A stretch of DNA of 64,000 nt from Adenophora triphylla var. japonica (lineage: Eukaryota > Streptophyta > Magnoliopsida > Asterales > Campanulaceae). The stretch is from positions 62,001 through 126,000 of the forward strand of contig JAFEMH010002576.1 in the NCBI GenBank assembly GCA_022495995.1, in the 5' to 3' direction. A program made the position numbers and the translations under genes. Positions 1 through 11,832 of the stretch are shown here, one piece after another. Every line of letters starts with the position of its first letter. Position 1 is the stretch's first letter. Under the pieces are notes generated by a model that saw only the letters and a list, made by a program, of their open reading frames with translations, was not told the DNA's origin and made no database searches.

Positions 1-76
1 AAAATTATTATTATTTTTTGTCTGTTTATCTCCCATTTGTGCTGTTAATTTCTAATGTATGATTCTTTTGCTGTAG

Positions 77-368
77 AACGAAGCCTTCGGAAGAGGAGAA
101 AAAGGAGAAAACGAAGAAACGGAAGAAAACACAAGAGGAAGATGTTACTGGTGATGAAGATATTGTACAAGATTTAGTCCTTAGTTCCGAAGAAGATGAA
201 GATGCTTTTTCAAGTGATGATCCATCCGACACGGAACAGAAGGGAATAAAGCCAGTTCCCCGAAAACAGCAAACACAGAGCCAAAGAAAGAAACCATCTG
301 GAAAGTTTTCAAAGAAGGAAAATTTTCACATCAATAAATCGAAGAAGAGGAAGAGAGCAAACAAATGA
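77..368 (+). CDS. Terminal exon of an unidentified, probably nucleolar protein (partial gene)
   Basis: A T-rich intron end closes with AG at 75-76. An open frame then runs to TGA at 366-368, entering with one base left over from the previous codon. It encodes about 96 residues of alternating basic and acidic low complexity: Lys/Glu-rich, then an acidic Ser/Asp/Glu stretch (SSEEDEDAFSSDD), then a strongly basic tail ending KKRKRANK. Such tails are common in ribosome-biogenesis and other nucleolar proteins, and the end could serve as a nuclear or nucleolar localisation signal; that is inference. No catalytic domain is visible because the body of the gene lies upstream of the window. The gene converges on the CCCH gene, whose stop is about 750 bp away. 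I do not recognise the family. Confidence 0.7.
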
Positions 369-667
369 GGCATCTGGTTTTCCTTTTCCTAGTTTTATCT
401 TTCGAATGATCGATTTTGGCCAGTTTCACATATATGGTTTCACACATATTTAACATTTTTGTGATGCCAAACTAGAGGTTAATTTAAGTTAGAGCAAGTC
501 TTTATTTGTATGATTTCACCTTCAACTCAGTTCTTAGCATATGATTTTAAACACTACAGTACACTCTTGTTTGTGTAGACAAGATAATTAGTATTGAAGC
601 ATGTTGGTTCTGAGAATATTGGGCCCTTTTTCCTGTTAAGACTTTCCAGACCCTTTTTTTGGGTATA
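369..667. other. 3' flank of the upstream gene
   Basis: AT-rich sequence after the TGA, presumably the 3' UTR and poly(A) region of the upstream gene. I see no other feature. Confidence 0.5.
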
Positions 668-876
668 CTCTCTCCGTTCCATTTTACTTCACTTGATATC
701 AATTTTTTGGGCACAAGAATTACAGAAAAGTAGGAGAGAGAATTTGTGAAAAGATGTGTTGCAAGTAGAAAATGTAAAGTAGGAGAGAGAATGAGTTGGA
801 AAAATAGTAATTTGATTAGTGTTTTGAGTATAAAAACATTTTGGGTAGTATCGAATGAAAATTGATATCGAGGGAG
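668..876. mobile_element. Stowaway-like MITE
   Basis: Ends are CTCTCTCCGTTCC on the left and GAGGGAG on the right, each next to TA (666-667 and 877-878). Subterminal inverted copies of TGATATCAATTTT strengthen the pairing. It is about 209 bp with no coding capacity. It lies between the two convergent genes. Confidence 0.7.
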
Positions 877-1113
877 TATTATTTTCGAGTGAAAATAAAA
901 TAAAAAACAAAATGTAAATCCAAACACTGATAATAGATGGCTCCACAGAAATCCATAGCAATTTCACTGTGTAAAAAAAAACTGGCTAGCGCCTAATACA
1001 CCAAGAAGTCTTACACTCACATACGAAAACGAAGAACAAGAAAAAACCAACTACAACAGAAAAACAAGGACTATTGTCTTCTAAAAAAATAGAACAGAAG
1101 CTGAGGAAAGTGT
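877..1113 (-). other. 3' UTR region of the CCCH gene
   Basis: Sequence downstream of the CCCH stop codon, read on the - strand. It probably holds that gene's 3' UTR. No other gene is seen. Confidence 0.4.
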
Positions 1114-4100
1114 CTACACCCCAGATGTGCGCAGTTCTTCAGCTCCATGTGCAAAATGGCACCTTTCTCCAAAAGTACACGACCCTTTAGCAAAATTACC
1201 ACAAAGCTTCGTCTTCAGGTTGCCTCCTGGACCAGAGCCGCCGCCGCCTCCTGGACCCGCCATTCTGTGGCTCTTCTGTGGAGGAGGAGGCCCACCACCA
1301 CCACCACCTGAACTAATGTTCATGATAAGTTCTCTAACCATTTGACTTGCTTGTTTGATCTGATCAAAAGTACCCTCAAGCTCAATGTTCTTCAAATTTG
1401 GATCCGACTCATGATCTCTTATGGAAAGCTTTGCTCCGGTCAGACGACAGATTTGCTTCGAGTTCACCCCACTTTTGCCAATAATGGGTCCCGCAAGGGA
1501 AGCATCCACACTGATCTTTGCTGTGGCTGAGGCCCCAAAGCTGGCTGCAGCTCCTCCATGGCTTTGTGGCATTGGCTCCATCATCCGTCCACCACCGTTG
1601 AATCTGCCAGGTGGCGGTCCCATTGCACGAGGATCTTCGTGGTGGGTCATAGGAACTGTTGGCTTGCCAAGCTCCCATTCTCCATGAGCAAAACGACATT
1701 TGTCACCAAACCTGCAACCCTCAGCTGTGTTGAATTTGGTGCAAAGGCGAGTCTTGACAGCTGGAGGAGTCGAGCCATCTGGGAAGGAAGGTGGAACTGC
1801 ATGATTTCTGGTGGCTGGTGGAAGAGATGTATTGCTCCCAGTCATTTGAGCGGTAGCCTTGTAACCAGGTACATAATGTAAAAAGTGGCAGCTCTCACCA
1901 AATTGGCATCCAGATGTACTGCACTCAATAATTAAGATTAGATCAGAGAGTGCAAGAAAGTGAAAGGAACAACTGAGCTACTACTAGCGAGGTAGCCACA
2001 TTGAAGCACATTCTTCTATAGTGCTTTTTTTTTGGTCATCACAAACCTAAATAGCTCACTCCATATATTTGATGAATTAAAAAGTGGTTTATTCAAAATA
2101 CCACCTGCCTTCCTCTTTTGCTTTTCATGTTTATAATCTGTCTTAGTTGGGATTCAGACTTAATAAATGTAGCACACAGTGCATCTCATCGAGCTATAAC
2201 ATAAAGTTAAAATCCAATCCCTGTAACTCTCAAAGCATCATTGGTGATTTCACATGTTGCATAACATGTATTGTCACTTGCATGGTATCATATTATGAGG
2301 CATACCGTTATACACCCTCCTACCCAGAATAAATGTCACACTTTTTCTTATGTTAGAAGGAACTTTGAGCAATAATTCTAGGTTAATTTAATTATCCTAA
2401 TAAAATTATAAAACTTGTTATTAACACACCATTATAAATACTATCAATAACAATTTTCAAATTTTTCATCAGGATAATTAAATTAACCAAAATTATTGCT
2501 CAAAGTTTCTTCGTACTAACATGAAAAAAAGTGACATTTATTCTGGGAAAGGGAGTATCATCATCTAGCTATGGCGTAATCTATGGACTTCAAACCTGGG
2601 CAATGCACTTATCATCGATCCGTAACCACATAAGATTTTTAGAATTGACGAGTGCACCAGACATGAAATACTTTTGGACTCTGATTCTGAAGCCTAAACA
2701 TAACTCAAGTATGATTGAACAATACTTTTTATATTTAAGGCCCAAACAAAGATTTAAGTTTTAGGTTTTTCCGACTATAGCCACATATTGTTCATAATAC
2801 TCCCTCCATTCCAGAAAGTTAGTCCCAGCTTGACATTTATGGTCAACTCAATCGAACTTTGACCATAATTTTATGAAAACCTAATTATCTCTATGCAATT
2901 CTAAAAAATGTTATTGATAGAATTCCTAATGGTGAATCAATAACAATTTTTAGAATTGCGAAGGAATAGCTAGATTTTCATAAAGTTGTGGTCAAAGTTT
3001 CATTGAGTTGACCATGATAGTCAAAGTGGGACAAACTTTTTGGAAAGGGACGGAGTATATAATATCACATCTAACTAGACAGGATAATGTTATGTTGCCT
3101 AATATAAGACGTGACGTGAGCAATGATATTCCATATCCCCCATATCCGAAAAAAATAAATAAACAAATAAAAATAAAATTCCTCCTTAGACAACAACACG
3201 TTTAAGCAACTATAGCTGTAAAGCCGGTAAAAGATATCAAAAGAAGGATGCCAAGAACAAAAGCTCGATCATAAAAGTTATAAGTTGCAAAAAGTGCAAT
3301 GTAATGTAGAGATAGCAAGCACCAAAGGAGCTGCCATTAAACAAAACATACAACCAAACTGTCACTTTGTCCGGTACTCAAGCCAAATTTAGAGAATCAA
3401 GCAAAAGAGTCAGTGAGTACTACCCTCGAAGAACCCTGAACTAAACCTGAAACACCTAAACAAGAAACCCTACTTAGGAAATAGAAAACCTGTTCTTGAC
3501 AGTCCACTTCAGACATGTCACAGAAACTTATGCTCTCAAGTACAAATAGAAAGTCATTTGAATTTTTTCCCCGAAAAGAAATGATGCTCCAAAACACAAA
3601 CCTGTTCATTATTCTGAGTATAATCTGGAGGCAGAGCCTAAAAAAGAAAAAACTTTACATATTCCACCTAATAGCCTCTCAATGGTTCTGTAAAAATGGT
3701 TCTGAAAAAAGTTTGTCCGAAATGATTACACAAATAGGCCAGCATATATAAAGGAATTAGCACAAGATGGTGCCAAACACTTTCAAGGAATTAGCACAAG
3801 ATGGTGCCAAAGGTAAGGCAACTCAAGAAACTTGAGCTGATACGTTCAAAAGTAGTTATTGAAGAGAGTTGCATTCTAGAGATACGATATACTCCCTCCG
3901 TCCCATTTCATATTAGACAAAATGGTATGACGAGGGGACTAAGAAAAAAGTGTACTCCCTCCGTCCCTCCCGAAAAGGCACAAAATTGGTCTTGCACGGG
4001 AATTAAGGAGAGAGTATAGTGGAGTAAGTGTTGTGAGTATGAAAAGTGATGTAAGAGAAAATGTGGGGTACGGAATCATGAGTGGATAGTTAATGTGAGT

Positions 4101-7100
4101 ATGAAAGTATTAAAAAGTTTCCATTTTGGGAGTTTGCCTTTTTAAATGGGACACCCAAAATAGAAATATGTGTCTTTTCGGATGAGACGGAGGGAGTGTA
4201 ATATTAAGGTGCTGTGAGTATAAAAAGTGGGTATGAAAGAGTAAGTGGGGTATTAGTTGTGAGTATGACAAATGAGTCATTAATTAAAAAATATAAAATA
4301 CTTTCCTTTTCGGGTTTATCTAATTTCAAACGGGATGATTGTCTGATTGGAAACGGGGCAGAGGGAGTAAGCTTTATCGGGAATTGTAATAACTTTGAAA
4401 AAAGAAGGGAGTAGCGAACATATCCCGGAATTCGAGAATTTTTATATTCACATTCTATGGGTAAGCTTTCAGAAAAGGGAAAAACAAGGTTTCTGGATCT
4501 CGTATTAAGAAGGTTGGAGGAATTAGTCAGGTGTGATATACTAGGCAATGAAAGGGTAATGAGAGAGAGAAGTACCATGAGAAGTAGTTTCAGCCATCAG
4601 TGCCCTTGCAACTCTTGAGCACCATTTAAGAAACAGCTGCCCTTACAAGATTCAGTTGCTGGATACATGCATAACTAAAGAAAGAGGGAAAGAATAAGGA
4701 AAAGGAAATATTTGGATGCCTAAAGATAGAAACACCGGCCAAAACACTAGAGCACATAAATTACAACAAAATATCATTCTTATTGGAGCTAAAATCCAAT
4801 CAGTATGATTCCAAAGCCATCTACTGAGATCCAAAGGTCAATTAATTAGTTCACCTTTTCCCATGGTGTATATTAAAGTACATACTACATTTGACACACA
4901 ACACTTGATCATGCCAACATATCTAGTAATAATTCCTCTCTTTACTTGCACCAACTTATTTATCCAAACACAGCATCATTAACTCCCTATAAGCCAACAT
5001 AACTTAAATGTATGTCCATCCTTTACTTGTTAAGTTTTCCACTAATCTCTTTAGTCAGTAGATCACATCTTCCATCTTTAACCACGCAAGCATAAACCAA
5101 CCTAATAAACACTTATGTCATGTCTTTGCACATTACAACTCTTACTTACATTTATATGTAAGATTCTAGTCTCCATAAATAAATAATATATACACACACA
5201 CACACACACACACCATCCTTGATTTATTAAAAACACAACCTTCAGCTTCGACAAAAATTCCTACGTGAAATAGCCATGCATTTACTTTCAATGATTTGGC
5301 ATTAATATCGCGACAACAGAGTGTTTGACATCAATATTTTATCTTCTTTCTGATCTACATAGGCCTAGAGTGAAAATCGTTGCTAAAGTTTCTATATGCA
5401 TCTTTCATATTCCCAAATCTTTCAAAGGATGATTAAGTTGAATATTCCATGGAGACCTGGTATCAAATGAGATTATGCTTGGAGGATTTCAAAGAGATCA
5501 AAGATTTCTACTTGCGTCAACGTTATCTTTATGACTACAGCCTAAGAAATGAGATTCACTGAAAGACTTGACTTTTTTTTTACACTTCACCTCTTCATCA
5601 CGAATTCTTCATATAATCAGCATTCATTTCCAAAATAGAATCAGGATTCGTTCACTTTGAGATTCATCCCAAAACTACTGATCTAATCCTAATCATTTAT
5701 TCACTTTCTTGACAGACAGATAAATCCATTTAATTACTGATAATATTCCAATCGTAATTTGTCTAAAACTTGAAAAACCAATTGCCATTATTACCAAATT
5801 ATTCCAGATTTCCATCTATGTTCCTTTATACCCCTAAACATAGCTCTCATATCAGTATACTTAAACTAGCTTCCAACAATATATGTTCACGCTTAAAGCA
5901 TGATCTTAAAGGAATATTCCGACTTCTTCATTGCTCCTAAAACTAGAGAGAACACAATGTCAATGTACTACCTCTTCAATGGGTACTCTTCTCCAAAGAA
6001 GAGTACTAAATAATGCTTTTCAACTTTCCAGCAATGGGGGCTAGGGACCGATATGATGATTGGTTTAGGTAGGGCGGTGGCCTACTACGGACACCTGTAG
6101 GGATTAGCGTGTGAGATCGCGATCCACAAACTGACATATGGCACTCACCCTTTACTTGGGAATAGAGAGGATATCTCAGAAAAGTAAGATGTAAGTCATG
6201 AACAGTATGGTGTCAAATGTACAACTTATTTTCTGCGATAAAGATAGTCCCTCTTACACTTTGGAGTAAAATTAACAAGGTAGACTATTGTAGATACTAG
6301 AGAACACAGAGAATTGACGCATCAGCATTAAATGATGGGTAAGATGATGATACAAGTTGTATATGCTAGGCTATCAGATACTAAAACTAACAACATACTT
6401 CAGACATGAACTAAACGGACGCAATACTTTACAAGTATCAGATCCTAAGGAAGATGAAATCTACAGGCGTATATCTGCACATTAATTCAAGTAAATAACA
6501 ACGCCCACGAAGGTAAAGTTTTCAGCTTATTACCAAGTAAGATAAATAAGATTGTGGTTTAAAAAACCATGTCTACTACTTATTGGCCAGTATATCAGAA
6601 TAAGAAAATGAACTGCCAGTATCAAGACAAAATATGTCAACTAATATCACTCTGCTTTTACTTGGATATATTGCCTGAGTTTATACATTCATGTGGGTAG
6701 GAATTTGCATCAGTCTGTCTCCATTTGAATTAATGGCTTAATGCGTCCAGCACTGGTAAAAACTACATTCACGAACTGTTTCAGTAGTAGTCCATGTTAT
6801 CTTGATTTAAGAAGAATGACCTGTATCACAACTTTAAATTTCCATCCCATAAGTCCGGATCATACAAATTTTACTTGCACTTGCCCGTATAATAGAATAT
6901 CTCTTAGAACATGCAAGTATTAAGAAATAGATAAAATTGAATTTACAGTATTTATTTTAGCTAGGTTAGGATTAGAACCTGAAAAACTTTGTGCATGGCT
7001 TCGATTTGCTTCCTATACCAGATGAAAACTCCATTTCTGTTTACAGCACATTAATTATGATCTTAGTTATCCCAGTAAGTTATATATAAAACTGCATATA

Positions 7101-9189
7101 TTAAAGTTACTATATCATTTCCTATCATTATAGGCAACTTTTATAAGAAAAATAATCAAAGTAGGTAATCTTAGTATAAAAAGATTTTGTAATCAACCAA
7201 GATAACCTCCCCATCCCCCACCCCCACCCCAAATTGACAAACAGCTTTCAAATCATTGGATATTCCTGGAAAAGCGTTTCTAGGAAATGTTGGCGGAAAC
7301 TGGTTTGGCGACGAGACAAGTTGGATGGATCAAGCAAATAACAGTGGAGGGACCCAAGTAAACACCATTATATGCTGTCAAAGGTTCTCCTCAAAACTTA
7401 CCAGCCATTAAACAAATAATCCTCTTGATTGCGGAAAGTGAATTAAACAGCCTAAACTTTTCCTTGTTTTTAAAATTTCAAACACAAACAATTCCCGGAA
7501 ACAATTATACACTACATAAAGGAGTCACATATGCTTAAATTTAATGAATACACAACAAACTCAATCAGGATCCTCATGTTAATAATATTCTTTAAAATCC
7601 GAGTACCCAATGAATCAAGTATAACTAGACAAACCCAGAGTAGTGATACAAAGACAAGAACACATAAAGCATAACTATTTGATTAGTAGAACATTCAGGA
7701 TCACAAAATACAGCAGTAACTTCACATACCACACAAATATCCAATGACCTTGAAGAATATCAAAAACATCTGAGCAAACTCGAAGGCAGTACTCATTTTT
7801 ACCCAGAACTGAAAGCTGAATATTTATGCAGAGAAATGGTAAATCATATATGAACCAGATTTTTGTGCACAACACCATACCAACTTGCTTTCTAACATAC
7901 GATGGAGCCACAAGATATAAGATAAGAAATCAAGGATGACATAATTTTGGGCACATAATATGTTGCTAGTTTGGTGGCTATAACATTAATCATTTGTCTT
8001 ATCTTTATAATTTAACGAACTTATAATGAATACCTTGACTCATGCAATTACTCCCTTCATTCCACATTAAGAGACCACATTTGAAAGAAAACCTTTTTCG
8101 GTTTTGTATTTTACATATTTGTATTTCTTATGATCTATATTAAAGTTCAAGTTTGTATACAATACACACGAAAAATACTCCTCTCATCCCTAAATGAATG
8201 ACCAGTTTCGTAAAAAACAACAACTAAATGAATGTCCACTTTTGGTGAGTTTACTAAGACCATCTCCAACAGTTTGGTGCAAAAAATCACCAAAACTCTA
8301 AAATGGAGCAATTTCAGCACCAAATACCATTCACCATTTCCAACAGCTTGCTTCAAATATTGCACCAAATAAGAATATTCCTTATTATTTCATTTAATTA
8401 AAATGTTTTTTCATTAACCCCCAAAACAATACAGATGACCTCCCTTAAGAAAATACAACTGACCCCCCTCAAAATTAACATTAATGACTCCTCAATCCTC
8501 ATACATAAACTGAATTTCTATTCCAAGAGATAAAAAAGATCAGAATTTTTCCACGATCGTCAAGCGACGCAGAGAAGCACGCGGAGGGGAAAGGACCACC
8601 GCATCACCACCTTAGGTGGTCGGAACAGTTGATCAGGTTTTTTCTTCTCCCCTGCTTTACCCTCACCGGTTATCCTTCATCTTCTAACTCAAATCTTAAA
8701 CCCCTAAATTTCTATATCCCTTACAAAATTAGGGCAACTTTGAAACCCCTTTCCAATTGTCAGTGCTTTCATGATTTGTACTTGATTAATGGTTGAGTCG
8801 TGATGTTTCAGTTTTATTTGAGGTGAAAACGTGAACGTGAACTTGAAATTGTATTAATTTCAATTTTATTTTGGGGCGAAAAAAGAAAAAAAACAAAGAA
8901 AAATAGATAGCGCAAAGAATTACTTGCGCCAAATTTGGCACATGAAACGGGATGCTCTAAGATAGCGGCAACTTTGGCGCTGCTGGAGGAAGTTTCTGCG
9001 CCAATTTAGCAATAGCGCATGGGTTTGGCGTTCTCTTGGAGACGCCCTAAATCTTCTGCGCCAATCATAATGTTCTAGTTTACATGATGTAATAAGGTTA
9101 GGTCATTAAGGGAATTTATGTACATATGCTATAAGAAAATGCTTAGATGTCAGCTTTATTAAATTTCTAGAGGGAGTGTCATGTTTTGA

Positions 9190-9236
<47 letters not shown>

Positions 9237-9742
9237 TATATATAACCTGAAATGGAGGAAGTAACTGTTGAATAATGGATGTATAGTTAAACGACCAAAA
9301 TGGAATAAATGGAATAATGGACTCTATCTAAACTGAAATGGAGGAAGTAACTGAGAATCCAAACTTGGAAATACTGTGTTGAATTCAATGAGCAACTGAT
9401 TTTTCAATACTCTAAGATTCTCGAGAATCACCATTCAGACAACCGTTGTCGCAGTAACCCTAGTCTTATTTTAAATAGTGATAGCAATAACAATAAAAAT
9501 AAAATACACGTTTTCATAAAAAAAACAACAGTTGATTCGCAGAAAGGATTTAAAGGCATACAAGTAAGAATATAAGAACAAACACAGAAACAAAAAAAAA
9601 ACTAGGTTCAGAGGAGAACTGAAAGGGGCTGAGGTAATGTAAGTAAGAAGAAGAGCGAACCTTGCTTAGATTTCTTGAAGCCGCCATTGCCATTGAAAGC
9701 TGCATCAGGTCTTCCTCTCTTTCTAGCTGCTCCGAACTCCAT
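1114..9742 (-). CDS. CCCH zinc-finger and KH-domain RNA-binding protein, three exons
   Basis: CDS is the complement of join(1114-1918, 6979-7036, 9661-9742), 945 bp, 314 residues. All junctions are GT-AG and the phases agree: exon 1 ends one base into a Glu codon and exon 2 ends two bases into a Ser codon. Exon 1 begins MEFGAARKRGRPDAA, a basic N-terminus like that of the Arabidopsis C3H36/C3H52 type. Finger 1 (residues 42-61, CX8CX5CX3H) is split by intron 2. Finger 2 (106-125) has the same spacing. A KH domain (about 179-246) carries the GKSG loop at 194-197, and finger 3 (286-304) reads CX7CX5CX3H. Gly/Pro-rich linkers separate KH and finger 3. Family knowledge predicts single-stranded RNA binding in nucleus or cytoplasm; the target is unknown. 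Introns of 2.6 and 5.1 kb are loaded with MITEs. No frame damage is seen. Confidence 0.92.
2313..2555. mobile_element. Stowaway-like MITE in intron 2 of the CCCH gene
   Basis: Left end CACCCTCCTACCCAGAATAAA follows TA; right end TTCTGGGAAAGGGAG precedes TA. The two halves form a long imperfect hairpin, with AATAAATGTCAC matching GTGACATTTATT and AGTTCCTT/AAGTTTCTT matching near the centre. About 243 bp. Confidence 0.75.
2800..3055. mobile_element. Stowaway-like MITE in intron 2 of the CCCH gene
   Basis: Left end CTCCCTCCATTCCAGAAAGT and right end TTTGGAAAGGGACGGAG are flanked by TA. The inner arms, TTGACCATAA-type repeats, pair along the whole length. About 256 bp, no coding capacity. Confidence 0.8.
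3892..4367. mobile_element. Stowaway-like MITE (outer copy of a nested pair)
   Basis: Left end CTCCCTCCGTCCCATTTCA follows TA (3890-3891). Right end GGGGCAGAGGGAG precedes TA (4368-4369). The sequence just inside each end (ATTAGACAAAATGG; RC of TCTAATTTCAAACGGG) does not continue across the middle because another MITE sits at 3955-4196. Removing the insert leaves a normal element of roughly 234 bp. Confidence 0.75.
3955..4196. mobile_element. Stowaway-like MITE inserted inside another MITE
   Basis: Left end CTCCCTCCGTCCCTCCCGAA follows TA. Right end GAGACGGAGGGAG is followed by TGTA rather than TA, so the right target copy has changed or a base pair was added. The interior is rich in GTGTTGTGAGTATGAAA-type sequence, shared with 54430-55000. 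Confidence 0.75.
4368..6978 (-). other. Remainder of intron 2 of the CCCH gene
   Basis: AT-rich intronic sequence with no open frame of note. It holds the CA microsatellite at 5191-5213. I see no other transposon ends in this stretch. Confidence 0.6.
5191..5213. repeat. (CA)n microsatellite
   Basis: Uninterrupted alternating CA/AC run of about 11 units inside intron 2 of the CCCH gene. Confidence 0.95.
7037..8177 (-). other. Intron 1 of the CCCH gene, promoter-distal part
   Basis: AT-rich intronic sequence. A degenerate MITE-like left end (ACTCCCTTCATTCCACATTAA) lies at about 8050; a possible partner, GAAATGGAGGAAGTAA, lies at about 9248 and is repeated at about 9340. No coding signal is visible. 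Confidence 0.5.
8178..9176. mobile_element. Probable Stowaway-like MITE interrupted by a Tourist-like element
   Basis: Left end CTCCTCTCATCCCTAAATGA follows TA; right end TCTAGAGGGAG is followed by TG. Only the outermost bases pair well, so this call is weaker than the others. Most of the length is the Tourist-like insertion at 8258-9047. Confidence 0.45.
8258..9047. mobile_element. Tourist-like (PIF/Harbinger) nonautonomous element
   Basis: The left end GACCATCTCCAACAG and the reverse complement of the right end, GGGCGTCTCCAAGAG, are imperfect inverted repeats. Both sides carry the 3-bp duplication TAA (8255-8257 and 9048-9050), as expected for PIF/Harbinger elements. About 790 bp, no transposase frame. 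Confidence 0.65.
9193..9237. repeat. (TA)n microsatellite
   Basis: About 22 units of alternating TA, inside intron 1 of the CCCH gene. Confidence 0.95.
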
Positions 9743-10111
9743 TTGAACTCAAATCACCCAAAACTTGGAATATTTCAAGAGAGAATGAACAAATCTATGG
9801 AGATAAACAAATCGAACGAGTGATTGAAGTAAGCAATTGAAAACCTAACAAGATCGTAGAGCGAGGTAAGTGTGGGGGAAGATGGAAAGGTTGGTTGATT
9901 TAGGGCTCGTTGAGGCCAATGGATTGGAAAGAGAAAAGGATCAGTATGTGTGATGTTATCATTTACGTATGTCAATCTTGTTATCCTGATCGGGCCCATT
10001 TAACCTATGGGCTCACCTGTGAAATGGATCCGAGTCCTAACTAATATTTGGGCCGTACAACTACATTCATTCATCCGTTCTAAAATAATCTTTTTATTTT
10101 TTAATGAAATA
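9743..10111 (-). promoter_or_regulatory. 5' UTR and promoter region of the CCCH gene
   Basis: Sequence upstream of the ATG at 9740-9742. No clear TATA box is visible on the - strand; a CCATTGGC (CCAAT-type) motif occurs near 9920. The transcription start cannot be fixed from sequence. The region ends at a MITE about 370 bp upstream of the ATG. Confidence 0.4.
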
Positions 10112-10410
10112 CTCCCTCCGTCCTAAGAAAAGTGTCGCCATTTTAGGTTCGGCACGCAAATTAAAAAAAAAGTGGAAAGAAAAAATGTTGTGAGTGTAAT
10201 TTGAAAAGAGGAGAGAGAATTAGTGGAGGAAATAGTAAATTTAAAAAGTGTTGTGAGTGTAATAGTGTTTTAGGAGAGAGAATGAGTGGAGGGAATAGTG
10301 AGTGGGTGTAATAGAATATTAATAAAACATTTTCATTTTAGGAAAGGTGACGCTTCAAACGGGACGCCATTTTTGGATAAAAAGTGACGGATTTCCTGGG
10401 GCGGAGGGAG
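10112..10410. mobile_element. Stowaway-like MITE, 299 bp
   Basis: Ends CTCCCTCCGTCCTAAGAAAA and CCTGGGGCGGAGGGAG are flanked by TA on both sides. It shares its body with the copy at 52668-52966, which is also 299 bp and lies in the opposite orientation. Both contain the segments CATTTTAGGAAAGG and GCGTGCCGA/TCGGCACGC. Confidence 0.85.
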
Positions 10411-11342
10411 TAAAGTATTTTAAACAATAAATTTAGATTAATTAAATTATATTAATAAAAAATTAAAACTTTTTGTTGATTAATCATTATAAATACTATC
10501 AATAACAATTTGTATACGCTCAGGAGTGAGTATAAGACAACCTTTTGCTAAAAAAAAAAAACTATATGCCAATTTTCAATGTCCCAAATATTCTTTTTTA
10601 ATGTCACCACTTCATTCATTAAATTGTCAAAAACGTATAAGAAGTTATTCATGTAACTGCACATCACTAAGCTAGGTTAAGTTTTGACGACATTGTTAAT
10701 TTAGGGGTGAAAACCCCGACCATTTTACATGGACTTGAGAATCATATATCTCACCTAACCCTAGTTAGCAGACACATAATCATAAGTTAACAATGTTGTC
10801 AAAAACTTAGCCTAAATTAGTCACGTGTGGTCATGTGACTAGCTTTCATTAGATTTTTTACGATTTAATAGATGGAGTGATGATATTGAAAATAAAAAGC
10901 AAAAAAGTACAATGGTGACACTAAAAACAAAAGGAAAAAGAAAAAAAAAAGAAGTGGGGATATTGAAAATTTACCTATAGTTAGTTTAGTGGCTAAAATA
11001 TGATTAATGCCTTGATTGTTCAGAAAATTTAATTGATTGCATGTGAATACTAAGAAATTAAATATATAAACCTCAAATTACACTTCTTTTGATGGATATT
11101 ATAAATTGGCAAACTGCATTTTAGGGTCCAAATTTTGAAAGTTATTCACAATTGAGGTCCTAATGTTCCACTTTGATCATTTTAGAATTCAAAATTAGTC
11201 ATGTTAGGGATTTTTCTTTAACAAAATCGTTAGAAAAATTCGTTAAGTTGGCATGTGTCTTGTACATGACAACTTATCAGGGTTATTTAGGGTAATACTT
11301 ACCGATTTACACCTTATCATAACCTAAATTGACAAAAAAATT
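10411..11342. other. Non-coding stretch with an older MITE arm
   Basis: The part to about 10520 (TTAATTAAATTATATTAATAA, TATAAATACTATCAATAACA) matches the interior of the MITE at 2313-2555. It therefore looks like the right half of an older element that received the MITE at 10112. Beyond that I see AT-rich sequence without genes. Confidence 0.45.
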
Positions 11343-11832
11343 ACATTAAACCCCAATTCGCAAACACCCCCAAAATTTAGACCTTATTTTGATAATGCCC
11401 CTTAACTTTGGAGAGGCGATGATTTCTTCGTTACTGGCTCCGCAAAATGATACACCTGTTTGGAGGTATGAAGATCGAGTCAGAATTTGAGATAAGAACG
11501 AATAAGCAAATAACTAGGCATAAAAAGGTAGGAAAAAAGGGTCTAGGACCTCATACTAGACCCCAAAACGCTAATTTAGTCCACTACCAGCAAATATGTG
11601 ATTCTAAATTATTATTTTTAATCCATTACTCTTTAACAAATTTCATACATACAATCACGATTAAAAATTATTCTAAGCAGCTTTCATGTTGGGCTCGTCG
11701 AGACAACAAAATGCGCGCATACGAACAATTGCGAAGCCAGCAACAAAGAAATCATTGTTTCTCCTAATTTTGGGGACATTATCAAATTGAGATCTTAATT
11801 TTGGTGGAGCTTGCAAATTAAGATCTAATGTT
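11343..11832. mobile_element. Small foldback element with about 110-bp inverted arms
   Basis: The left arm (about 11343-11455) and the right arm (about 11715-11832) are imperfect inverted repeats. For example, TTTGATAATG and ATGATTTCTT occur at 11390-11430 and again in the reverse complement of the right arm. The interior carries a 106-codon open frame with no recognisable protein. Terminal duplications could not be identified, so superfamily is open. Confidence 0.5.

Noticed and set aside
547..967. Two open frames on the - strand of 126 and 92 codons
   Set aside because: They span the MITE at 668-876 and its flanks and encode nothing recognisable.
1127..1881. Several + strand open frames opposite the CCCH exon
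   Set aside because: Shadows of the real exon on the other strand.
9775..9999. 74-codon open frame on the - strand upstream of the CCCH gene
   Set aside because: No similarity; lies where the 5' UTR and promoter are expected.
11447..11767. 106-codon open frame as a gene
   Set aside because: Lies in the core of a small foldback element and has no recognisable domain.
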